Shown here: piece by piece, positions 52,000 through 60,187 of the stretch
How the letters are laid out: each line of letters begins with the position of its first letter
Position numbering within the stretch: position 1 is the first letter of the stretch
NCBI RefSeq assembly: GCF_006517175.1
Contig: NZ_CP041186.1
Span: forward strand, 496,001 to 560,000
DNA: 64,000 nucleotides
Direction: 5' to 3'
Source of the DNA: Persicimonas caeni
Lineage (GTDB): Bacteria; Myxococcota_A; Bradymonadia; Bradymonadales; Bradymonadaceae
Made by a program: the position numbers and the translations under genes
Notes under the pieces: model-generated
What the model was told of the DNA's origin: nothing
The model's database searches: none
Seen by the model: the letters and a program-made list of their open reading frames with translations, nothing else

Positions 52000-52977
52000 A
52001 TGGGACACCCGCTCAGGCAGCAAGAGAAAGACGCTATCTACGAGATTGTGAACCGCACTCAGCACCAATTCCACGGGCTCTCGCCCGACGCCGACGAGGT
52101 CGTCAACAAGATCATCCTGGGGCTTCTGGCCAAATATGCCTGGATCTACGGGGTCGAGATCTTTGCGTTTTGCTTCATGTCCAACCACTTCCACATCCTG
52201 GCGCGCTGTAAATCGCTGCAACTTCACCTGTTCATGCGCGACTTCCAGAGCCAGATCGCCCGCAAAATGAACGCGCTTCGCGGCCGCACAGGCACCTTCT
52301 GGGAGCGCCGTTACACCGCCACCAAGGTGCTCGACGACGACGCGATGATCGATCGACTTCGCTATACCGTGTGTAATCCCTGTGAGTCGGACCTGGTGAG
52401 CCATCCGAAGAAGTGGCCGGGGCTGTGCTCCTGGCAGATCCACGACAACGGTGAGCCACTGGTGGGCGAGGTGGTCGACCGTGAGACGTACTGGCGCGAG
52501 AAGCGAAAGAAGAAGAACGAGGACAAGACCGAGGCAGAACTCATCGAGATGGCCACGGTGCGCTACCCGCTGGAGCTGGCCAAGCTGCCGAAGTGGGAGG
52601 ACATGGATGACGAGGCCTACCACCAGAAGATGCGAGAAGAGTGCCACAAGCACGCCGGCGAGCTGGCCAAGAAGCGCTGTCGACCGTGCCTGGGAAGAAA
52701 GAAGGTGCTCGCTCAAAAGTGGTCGAGCCGCCCCAGAAACCCGAAGAAGGCGCCGCGCCCGCTGTGCCACGGCGGTGACCTCCAGCAGCGCGAGGAGTAT
52801 CGCCAGCAGCGCTGGGACGTGACCGACGACTACCGAAAAGCAGTCGGAAAGTGGCGTGAGGGCAAGACCCAGGTCAAACGTATCGAATTCCCTGAAGGCA
52901 CGATCCCGCCCGGCCATCAGTTTTGCTACGGTCGCAAAGGTGAGTTCAACATGACCGTGCCGCAACTGCGGTCCTGA
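52000..52977 (+). CDS. REP-associated tyrosine transposase (RAYT/TnpA-REP)
   Basis: A 325-aa protein. N-terminal Y1 transposase (IS200/IS605-like) domain with the HUH pair in FMSNHFHILARC, then FWERRYTATKV and a TVCNPCESDLVSHPKKW segment that corresponds to the usual RAYT signature (NP-RAGLV-type). The C-terminal half (about 170-325) is highly basic. RAYTs cleave and mobilise short palindromes (REP) with which they are associated; a matching palindrome GGTGTCWGACACC is present at four sites around it. It is longer than many RAYTs (about 150-250 aa). An HUH mechanism would use a Tyr in helix after the HUH; I cannot assign it with certainty. AGACTGGCAGATG precedes the ATG and includes no strong ribosome binding site. 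Confidence 0.85.
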   Translation: MGHPLRQQEKDAIYEIVNRTQHQFHGLSPDADEVVNKIILGLLAKYAWIYGVEIFAFCFMSNHFHILARCKSLQLHLFMRDFQSQIARKMNALRGRTGTFWERRYTATKVLDDDAMIDRLRYTVCNPCESDLVSHPKKWPGLCSWQIHDNGEPLVGEVVDRETYWREKRKKKNEDKTEAELIEMATVRYPLELAKLPKWEDMDDEAYHQKMREECHKHAGELAKKRCRPCLGRKKVLAQKWSSRPRNPKKAPRPLCHGGDLQQREEYRQQRWDVTDDYRKAVGKWREGKTQVKRIEFPEGTIPPGHQFCYGRKGEFNMTVPQLRS

Positions 52978-53237
52978 GACGACGTCTCGTCGTCCATCCC
53001 AGAAGTCCCAGCCATCGTACCCCACCCGGTCTCGTCATAGGTGACGTGAACCCGCCACAGTGCATCTTCGCAAGTCCGAGTCCGCCACGGACCGAAATGA
53101 TACGGCGCAATCCGCCAAGAGACCCGGAACAGACACGACGTCCCCCCTCTCGAGGAAACTAGAAAGGTTACATCATGCCCATTCAACGTAACGATAGGAC
53201 TCCAATCCCGCCGTGAACCGCATGAAACCTGCCCCAC

Positions 53238-53254
53238 ATGGTGTCTGACACCAT
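53238..53254. repeat. REP palindrome copy 2
   Basis: Core GGTGTCTGACACC at 53240-53252, between the RAYT gene and the next minus-strand gene's stop. Confidence 0.8.
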
Positions 53255-53271
53255 TTCCGGGGGCACATTAT

Positions 53272-53733
53272 TTATGGGGCGATTAGCATACGCCGTGAGT
53301 TGACGGTGTACTCTTGGTGAACCTCGTCCCCAGCATTGGTCTCTCCGCCGATATCCTTCCAAAACGGCTCGAAGTCGTACGACGAGTACAGCTTGGGCTC
53401 GATATCGCCCCACTGCCGGTCCTCGATGACTTCGCGAACCTCAGGTATTTTGTAGGTAGGCAGGCGCAGCGTAATGACGTGACCCAGCCCCAGCGAGCCG
53501 GTCCAAGAGACGATTTCGACGCCCTCGGGCGGAAACGCCTCCTGAAATCCATTCTCCTTGAGTTGCTCCTTGAACGCGACCAGACTCTCGGCCTTCTTCT
53601 GGTGCAATACCAGCGTCACGAACGTCGACGGGTTGTGCTCCTGCGTCTGAGCCGGCGCGCCCGCCAGCGTAGCGACCGCGCTCACCACCAGACACACCAA
53701 AAAGAGGCTGACGATTCTAGATGAGTGAGTCAT
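53272..53733 (-). CDS. Secreted hypothetical protein
   Basis: A 153-aa exported protein: signal peptide (IVSLFLVCLVVSAVATLAGA), then one alpha/beta domain of about 125 residues with a beta-strand run TFVTLVLHQKKAESLVAFKEQL and VEIVSWTGSLGLGHVITLRLP (ferredoxin-like ABM/dimeric barrel form is possible). GAGGGCGTC precedes the ATG at 53733. REP copies 3 and 4 lie in its upstream region. Function unknown. Confidence 0.6.
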   Translation of the reverse strand: MTHSSRIVSLFLVCLVVSAVATLAGAPAQTQEHNPSTFVTLVLHQKKAESLVAFKEQLKENGFQEAFPPEGVEIVSWTGSLGLGHVITLRLPTYKIPEVREVIEDRQWGDIEPKLYSSYDFEPFWKDIGGETNAGDEVHQEYTVNSRRMLIAP

Positions 53734-53835
53734 GACGCCCTCGACCTTCTCATTGGGTTGATTCGCCCGAATCGTCTCATATTGCCTCGCCGTAAACAAT
53801 CGTAGCCTCCCCCTGCGCCCTGCTACGCCGCCAAC

Positions 53836-53853
53836 ACGGTGTCTGACACCGTG
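53836..53853. repeat. REP palindrome copy 3
   Basis: CACGGTGTCTGACACCGTG, an 18-19 bp near-perfect palindrome; 46 bp from copy 4, in the same orientation, with the same CCAACA lead sequence. Confidence 0.85.
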
Positions 53854-53881
53854 ATTAAAATGAAATATCCAACCCGCCAAC

Positions 53882-53900
53882 ATGGTGTCTGACACCGTGC
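53882..53900. repeat. REP palindrome copy 4
   Basis: ATGGTGTCTGACACCGT, core 53884-53896, CCAACA lead as in copy 3. Confidence 0.85.
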
Positions 53901-53917
53901 GGGGAGAGCCCAGAGCA

Positions 53918-53948
53918 CCACGAGCCGACCGTCACGGTCGGCTCGTGG
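53918..53948 (-). repeat. Strong 15-bp hairpin
   Basis: CCACGAGCCGACCGT / ACGGTCGGCTCGTGG with a one-base centre, located past the stop of the minus-strand gene 53986-55638. No U-tract, so it is only a candidate terminator or 3'-end stabiliser. Confidence 0.6.
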
Positions 53949-53985
53949 CAGCATCGCACCCAAAATGTCTGATGCTAAACTTGGC

Positions 53986-55638
53986 TCACGCGTCTCGCAG
54001 CGCGACCAGCCAATCGCGCAACTCTCGAAGCAAATCGTAGGCAGTTTCTTGATAGGTGCACTCCTGCACCCAGTCGTCGTTGTCCGGCGTACCGTTGGCT
54101 GCACACCCGTCGAGCTTCGGAAGCAGGTCGTTTTCGACCTGGCGGATGGCCGCGTCGATCTGCGCGGTCTTGCCGGTGCGCAGCGCCGCGTCGACTTTGT
54201 TGGCAATCGCACGCAGCTTGTTCTTCAGTGCGCCACAACCGCCACCGACTTTCCAAGCACCCGCCGGGATGTCGCACAAGGCGTCTTCGACAATGTCGAC
54301 CGCCCCATCGATGGTGTCGTCTTCCATGCCATTGCAGTTGTTGTCGACACCGTCATACGGGATCTCTTGGGCGTCCGGGTTGATGGCCGGGTCGTAAGGC
54401 GCGCAGTCGGCGTCGTTGTCCCAGCCGTCACCATCGATGTCAGGGTCGCATTCGTCGCCCAAACCGTCGCCGTCGAGGTCTTCTTGGGCGGGATTGTAGC
54501 TCAACGAGCAATTGTCAGCACCGTCTTCGACCCCGTCCCCATCATCGTCCGGATCACACGCATTACCCTGCCCATCACCGTCAAAGTCGAGTTGGTCGGG
54601 GTTGGCCACGGTCGGGCAATTATCGGCGTCGTCTTCGACCCCGTCGTTGTCGTCATCAATGTCGCACACGTCGCCTTGACCATCGCCGTCCAGATCTTGC
54701 TGCCCCGGATTGTAACTCGCCGGACAATTGTCTACCGCGTCGTCGGCGCCGTCACCGTCGTCATCCGAGTCACAAGCGTCGCCGAGGCCGTCGCCGTCCG
54801 CGTCGAGTTGCAGGGGATTGGGCGTGTGCGGACAGTTGTCCGCCGAGTCAGCCACCCCGTCTCCGTCGGCATCGGACGTACCCTGACGCGTCGTGCACTC
54901 TTTCTCCGGTCCATAGCTCACCGCCCCGTACTGGTCGTAGTGCGCGATGCGATAGGTGTACGTCGTCCCCGGCTGCAAGCCACTGTCGGAGTAGTGTTGC
55001 GAGCCCCACCAGAAAGTCGTGCGCACGTCCTGCCAACGCGTTGACCCCGGATCTTGTCGCTGCAGCGTCATGTGACTGTAGTCACTGGGTCGAGGCGATA
55101 GACTCCACCACACGTACAACGAACTCTCGTAATCGGGATAGTCGGGGTAGCAGCCTCGAATGGCGACCTCTTCCGGGGCGCTGTTGCCGCCGTCAGGAGC
55201 CACCTCGAGCGCCCAGTAATCGCTGGGTCGATACGTCGTCACACCCAGCTTCGAGACATAATAGGTCTTGTACGAGGAGTTGAAGCGTACCCCGTCAATC
55301 ACCACCGTGTTTTTCGTGTAGTTGTTGTCTTCAAAGCTGACTTCAAACTGGTAAGTCCCCTGCCAGCCACTGTAGACGTACAGCCCCGAAAACCGTGCCG
55401 TGAACGTCTCGCCAGGTGAAACGGTCTCCCACCGATACTCCGGCGCCCACTCGATGCGGTCGTAGGCATCGTAGTCGGCGTTCGCGAACACCTTGACCTG
55501 ATTGTAGTAGGTGAAGTCCCCGCTTCCTCCGTTCTTGAGCAAGACGTAGACGCTGCTGGTTGTGGCGGCCTCTGCCGCGACGGGCAGTAAAATGGCCGCG
55601 GCAAAAACAAGTACAACGAGATGCTTCAGGCGCTTCAT
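53986..55638 (-). CDS. Secreted protein: FN3-like plus thrombospondin-3 repeats
   Basis: A 550-aa exported protein with a signal peptide ([18 protein letters not shown]). Residues about 25-165: beta-rich N-terminal domain. About 165-250: fibronectin-III-like unit ending in ECTTRQG. About 255-400: tandem thrombospondin type 3 repeats ([22 protein letters not shown] and relatives, about six) that bind Ca2+ as a folded array. About 395-440: a MopE-like tail of that array (DGVDNNCNG). About 445-550: helical domain with four Cys. Likely a large Ca2+-dependent surface or secreted adhesin-like protein. ATG start; no strong ribosome binding site seen. Confidence 0.75.
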   Translation of the reverse strand: MKRLKHLVVLVFAAAILLPVAAEAATTSSVYVLLKNGGSGDFTYYNQVKVFANADYDAYDRIEWAPEYRWETVSPGETFTARFSGLYVYSGWQGTYQFEVSFEDNNYTKNTVVIDGVRFNSSYKTYYVSKLGVTTYRPSDYWALEVAPDGGNSAPEEVAIRGCYPDYPDYESSLYVWWSLSPRPSDYSHMTLQRQDPGSTRWQDVRTTFWWGSQHYSDSGLQPGTTYTYRIAHYDQYGAVSYGPEKECTTRQGTSDADGDGVADSADNCPHTPNPLQLDADGDGLGDACDSDDDGDGADDAVDNCPASYNPGQQDLDGDGQGDVCDIDDDNDGVEDDADNCPTVANPDQLDFDGDGQGNACDPDDDGDGVEDGADNCSLSYNPAQEDLDGDGLGDECDPDIDGDGWDNDADCAPYDPAINPDAQEIPYDGVDNNCNGMEDDTIDGAVDIVEDALCDIPAGAWKVGGGCGALKNKLRAIANKVDAALRTGKTAQIDAAIRQVENDLLPKLDGCAANGTPDNDDWVQECTYQETAYDLLRELRDWLVALRDA

Positions 55639-55926
55639 TTAACAGATTCCCAATTCAAAAAGAGTCAACTACTCGGCCGGCCCCTTACAACCCCTCGAAA
55701 AGGAACGTAAATTCGCCGGAGACTTCACACGCACATAGAACCACACGCACTTACCTCTCGCCCTCGCCCCTGTCAACGCCAACAGCTCTCGACTCCTCTC
55801 GCTCCCCAGAGATCGTCACACAATCTTTTCGTACCCAGCTTTTCTCGGTGGGCCGACTCGGCTAGCCTGTAGCCGATTCTCCGGCTAGACGTCAGTCGAG
55901 CCGTACCGGCATGCAGTAGCTGCGCT

Positions 55927-57174
55927 ATGAACCTCGCGTTTTTCGGCCTCGAGTTTTGCTTGGTAAGCGCCCTCCTCTTGGGGGCGTATCGCCTGAAGTC
56001 TCGACTCGGGATGAGCGCGGTGGTCGCGGTGGTGGCAGCGATGCAGCCGTTCCAGGCGGTGCTGGCGGCCAGCTATTTCTGGCCGGTGGGTGACGGGCTC
56101 TATATCAATCCGGCCTCGTCCATTCTCTTCGCGGGCAATCTGTCGATTCTTCTCTACGCGTTTGCGCGCGATGGCGTCATCCAAGCGCGCACAGTCCTCT
56201 ATGCCGTGCTGCTGGGGAACCTCGTTCCCAGCGCGTTGGGCGCCTTGCTCAGCTGGCACGCCTCGGTCGTCGAGCCGATGAAGCTCATGGAGCTGCCGCC
56301 CCAGCTCTTCGAGCGCGGCCTCATCGCCTCCATCGTCGGAATCATCTTACTGTATTTCGACCAGATACTGGCCGTCCTCTCCTTCAACTGGTTGCGTCGA
56401 AAGCTACCGACCGTCCCTATCGCAGTGCACCTGTCGGTCGCACTGAGCGCAACGCTTGCCTTCGACACGATTGCGTTTCTGTCGATTCTGTTCTGGGACA
56501 GCCCGAACTATGAGCAATTTTTGGTCAGCGGACTGGTCTCCAAGACGCTCGGCGGGCTCGCCTTCGGCATCGCCTGGGGCGCGTATCTGCAGAATCACCA
56601 CGCCCCCGAGAACAGTTCATCTCGCCAACTCCTCGACGTACTGCTCTTCCAAGAAAACCTCAGCGAGCTTCGCGAAGCGGCCACCACCGACCCGATGACG
56701 GGCTTGCTCAACCGGCGCACCTACAACCTGATGGTCGGTAAGTTGCTCCAGCGGCAAGCCGGCGCAAGCTCAGACCGCTTCTCGATCGTGTTGATCGACG
56801 CCGACCGTTTCAAGCAGATCAACGACACTTTGGGCCATGCCGAGGGCGACCGCGTCCTCGAGCAAATCGCGGCGACGGTGCGTCAGGCCATCCGCGAAGG
56901 CGACCACGCCTTTCGATTAGGCGGTGACGAATTCCTCGTTCTGCTCCCCGACTCCGGTCTCGAGCAAGCCCAAGATGTCGCCCGGCGACTCAGTCGCTTC
57001 GAGTTCGACCATCCCGACCTCGACCACCCGGTCACCCTGACCATCGGGATCTCGGCCTACCCCGACGACGGCGTCACCCGTGACGAGCTATTCGACGCCG
57101 CCGATCGCCGCCTGTACGACGGCAAGACCAGCGGACGCAATCGCATCGTGACTGGAAAGAACAAGGCGATCTAA
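55927..57174 (+). CDS. Membrane GGDEF diguanylate cyclase
   Basis: A 415-aa enzyme. Residues 1-220: seven or so transmembrane helices whose pattern (NPASSILFAGNLSILLYAF, then FNWLRRKLPTVP) resembles VUT/YhhQ-type integral domains, used here as a sensor (weak resemblance). Residues 240-415: GGDEF domain with RLGGDEFLVLLP and the substrate-binding DADRFKQINDTLGHAEGD. The inhibitory I-site RxxD is present five residues before GGDEF (REGD-HAFRL), so product inhibition by c-di-GMP is expected. It would make c-di-GMP for PilZ/MshEN effectors encoded in this window. Divergent from the TSP3 gene and convergent with the P-type ATPase gene. Confidence 0.87.
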   Translation: MNLAFFGLEFCLVSALLLGAYRLKSRLGMSAVVAVVAAMQPFQAVLAASYFWPVGDGLYINPASSILFAGNLSILLYAFARDGVIQARTVLYAVLLGNLVPSALGALLSWHASVVEPMKLMELPPQLFERGLIASIVGIILLYFDQILAVLSFNWLRRKLPTVPIAVHLSVALSATLAFDTIAFLSILFWDSPNYEQFLVSGLVSKTLGGLAFGIAWGAYLQNHHAPENSSSRQLLDVLLFQENLSELREAATTDPMTGLLNRRTYNLMVGKLLQRQAGASSDRFSIVLIDADRFKQINDTLGHAEGDRVLEQIAATVRQAIREGDHAFRLGGDEFLVLLPDSGLEQAQDVARRLSRFEFDHPDLDHPVTLTIGISAYPDDGVTRDELFDAADRRLYDGKTSGRNRIVTGKNKAI

Positions 57175-57229
57175 CTGCGCCCTGAACGTCGAACGCCCTG
57201 CCGAAACCGAGGTGTCCGTTCACCACCGG

Positions 57230-60001
57230 TCATCCCCGGATGCCCCGGATGGCCAGATAGATCTGGCCGACAATCAGCGGCACGAGGCTCGCCACGCCGA
57301 TGATGGCCCAGCCGGTCGCACTCGGCACCGTGACTTCGAGGATGCTCGCCAGCGGGCCGAAGAAGATGGCCAAAGCGAGCATGCCCAGGCTGACGACGAA
57401 CGCGCCCCAGATCCACTTATTCTTGACGATGTCGTTATCGATGAAGCCGGTGTCGTCATCGCGCATGTTGAAGACGTGCAGCAAGCGTGAGAGCGACAGG
57501 GTCAGAAATGAGACGGTCACCGCCTCCTCCTGCGACATGCCAAAGCCCTGATATGCCGTCAAAAATGCGCCGAAGATCGTCCCGGCGATGACCACGCCGT
57601 AGGCGGCGATGACGCCCCAGTGAAAGCGCTGCAAGAAGGGCTCTTCAGGATCTCTGGGCGGATGCTCCATCTCCTGGCCGCTTCCCGGCCCCACCCCGAT
57701 GGCCAGCGCGGGAAAGACGTCATTGATCATGTTCAGGTACAGAATCTGGAGCGGCAAGAGCGGCAGCGGCAACCCGAGCACGGCGGCGACACCGACGGCG
57801 ATAATCTCGCCGACGTTGCCTGACAGCAGGTAAATGACGAATTTTCGGATGTTATTGAAGATGATGCGCCCTTGCTCGACCGCGGCGACGATGGTCGAGA
57901 AGGCATCGTCCAGGAGCACCATATCCGCCGCCTCGCGGGCGACCTCGGTGCCGCGCTCGCCCATCGCGATGCCGATGTCGGCGCTCTCCAGAGCAGGCGC
58001 GTCGTTAACGCCATCGCCCGTCATCGCAACGATCCGACCGGCATCTTGGTGCAGATCGATCAAGTTGAGCTTCTGACGCGGACTCACTCGCGCGAAGATC
58101 GAGGTCCCCAATAACTTCTCTTTTTGCTCGTCGGAAAAATGCTCGGGGTCGGCGAGTTCGTCACCGCGGACCACCTGGGGGTCCTCATCGTCGACCAGGT
58201 TCACCGCGTGGGCAATATGTCCGGCGGTCGCCGGATGGTCGCCGGTGACCATAACGACCTGAATGCCAGCGTGCCGGCAACGCTCGACCGCCTCGGGCAC
58301 GTCGCTTCTCGGCGGATCGACCAGGCCGACCAGACCGAGCATACACAGCCCCTCGTAGGGGTCGACGTCGCTCGAATCGGCCGTCTTGCTGGCCACGGCG
58401 AGCATGCGAAGCCCGTCGGCGGCCGCCTGTTGGTTGCGCTCCTTCCAGCGCTTGCGCGACTCGTCGTCGAAATCCTTGCACTCCCCGTCGGCCATGTAGC
58501 TCGACGCTGCGTCGATCACCGCCTCGGGTGCACCTTTGACGGCGACGAGCATTCCCTCGTCGGTGTCGTGGAAGGTGGCCATCATCTTGGTCTCGCGCGA
58601 AAACGACTCCACGCGATCTTCGGGCATCTCATCAGTCAACTCTTCGCGCGCAAACCCGGCACGCTGCCCCAACTCCAACAGCGCCACCTCCATCGGGTCG
58701 CCGCCGGCCTCCCCGCTGTCAGCGTCGTCCATGTCGGCCGTATTGGCCAACACCGAGGCGATCACAAGTCTGCGAAGCACCTCGTCGTCGTGCACGTCGA
58801 CCTCTTCGCCGCCACGCTCGAAGCGCAGCCCCTCGCCCTGTTTGTCGACGTCGACGCTGCCGCTTTCGAGTTCGTAGCGCCGCGCTCGCATTCGGTTTTC
58901 GGTGAGCGTGCCCGTCTTGTCGACGCAGATCACGTTGGTCGACCCCAAAGTCTCCACGGACGAGAGCCGGCGCACCAGAGCATTGCGATGGACCATGCGC
59001 CACATGCCGCGCGCCAGCGCGATGGTCGCCACAATGGCCAAGCCCTCGGGGATGGCAGCAACCGCCAACGCGATGCCGGTCTCGACCATCAAAAAGAGGT
59101 CGCGCCCGGCTAAGATCCCCGCGCCGACCACGATCGCGGCGACGACCAGCGTCACCCAGACCAGCCGCCGGGCCAGCTTGTCGAGGCGCTCTTCGAGCGG
59201 CGTCTGCTCGGCACCGGCGGCAGCGACCATGCCTGCGATCTCGCCGATTTCGGTCTTCATGCCCGTCGCGACGACGACGCCCTTACTGCTACCGCTGGCC
59301 ACAGCCGTACCTTTGTAGGCCATGGAGTGACGCTCGGCTAACGGACTGTCCGTGTCGGCAGCCTCGACGCGCTTTTCGACCGGCACCGATTCACCGGTGA
59401 GCGCCGACTCGTCGATAGACAATTCGGCGACGTCGACCAGACGCAGGTCGGCGGGCACAACGTCGCCGCTTTCGAGGGCGACCACATCCCCGGGGACCAA
59501 CTCACGCGCCGAGATCGTCTCTTCGGTGCCCTCGCGAATCACCTCACACTCGATGTCCTCGAATTCTTGGAGCGCCTCCATCGAGCGCACCGCGCGAAGC
59601 TCGGTGACAAACCCGATGATGGTGTTGATGACAATGACAGCCGCGATGGCTGCGGCCTCGATATAATCGCCGAAGATCAGCGCCACACCCGCCGCCACAG
59701 CCAACAAGAGCACGACCATGCTCTTGAGCTGGTCGATGAGCACACTCCACATCCCGCGCCGCTCGAATTGGCGAAGCTGGTTGGGGCCATATTCGTCGCG
59801 GCGGCGCTCGCTCTCTCCGTCCGACAAGCCCTCGGCAGAGCTATCGAGTTCGTCGAGCACGTCGTCGGACGACTTGGCCCACGGAGTCTCCACGACCGGC
59901 TCGCTTCCCTCGGAAGGCTGCGGCCCCTGCTCGGAGCTCTGCTCGTCAGCACTTTCCTGGCCGCCGTAATCCGGGTGTTCTGCTGCGTCTGTAGTTGTCA
60001 T
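57230..60001 (-). CDS. P-type cation-transporting ATPase (P2 type)
   Basis: A 923-aa transporter. An acidic N-tail; actuator motif VVALESGDVVPADLRL with TGES (ALTGESVPVEK); phosphorylation motif CVDKTGTLTENRM (Asp near 361); ATP-binding KGAPEAVI; hinge motif MTGDGVNDAPALESADIGIAMG. The fourth transmembrane segment reads AVAAIPEGLAIVATIALARG with the PEGL core of Ca2+/Na+,K+-type P2 ATPases. Most likely Ca2+ export; this cannot be separated from other P2 cations by sequence alone. ATG at 60001 is chosen for the acidic N-tail; upstream codons have no coding look. Convergent with the GGDEF gene. Confidence 0.9.
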   Translation of the reverse strand: MTTTDAAEHPDYGGQESADEQSSEQGPQPSEGSEPVVETPWAKSSDDVLDELDSSAEGLSDGESERRRDEYGPNQLRQFERRGMWSVLIDQLKSMVVLLLAVAAGVALIFGDYIEAAAIAAVIVINTIIGFVTELRAVRSMEALQEFEDIECEVIREGTEETISARELVPGDVVALESGDVVPADLRLVDVAELSIDESALTGESVPVEKRVEAADTDSPLAERHSMAYKGTAVASGSSKGVVVATGMKTEIGEIAGMVAAAGAEQTPLEERLDKLARRLVWVTLVVAAIVVGAGILAGRDLFLMVETGIALAVAAIPEGLAIVATIALARGMWRMVHRNALVRRLSSVETLGSTNVICVDKTGTLTENRMRARRYELESGSVDVDKQGEGLRFERGGEEVDVHDDEVLRRLVIASVLANTADMDDADSGEAGGDPMEVALLELGQRAGFAREELTDEMPEDRVESFSRETKMMATFHDTDEGMLVAVKGAPEAVIDAASSYMADGECKDFDDESRKRWKERNQQAAADGLRMLAVASKTADSSDVDPYEGLCMLGLVGLVDPPRSDVPEAVERCRHAGIQVVMVTGDHPATAGHIAHAVNLVDDEDPQVVRGDELADPEHFSDEQKEKLLGTSIFARVSPRQKLNLIDLHQDAGRIVAMTGDGVNDAPALESADIGIAMGERGTEVAREAADMVLLDDAFSTIVAAVEQGRIIFNNIRKFVIYLLSGNVGEIIAVGVAAVLGLPLPLLPLQILYLNMINDVFPALAIGVGPGSGQEMEHPPRDPEEPFLQRFHWGVIAAYGVVIAGTIFGAFLTAYQGFGMSQEEAVTVSFLTLSLSRLLHVFNMRDDDTGFIDNDIVKNKWIWGAFVVSLGMLALAIFFGPLASILEVTVPSATGWAIIGVASLVPLIVGQIYLAIRGIRG

Positions 60002-60187
60002 GAGACTCGAAAAGCTGGTGGGACAGAAATCAGTAGCAATATGATCACAACAAGCTGTTCTTGAAGCCGCGAACCTCACAGCATCCTCATCTTCCACCAA
60101 AAAAACCGACTTCTTGCCCCGCGTGTCGTCTTTGAGTATCCTAGGGACAGCCTTTAATCACATCACAACGCCAGGAAGCGGTCCGCC

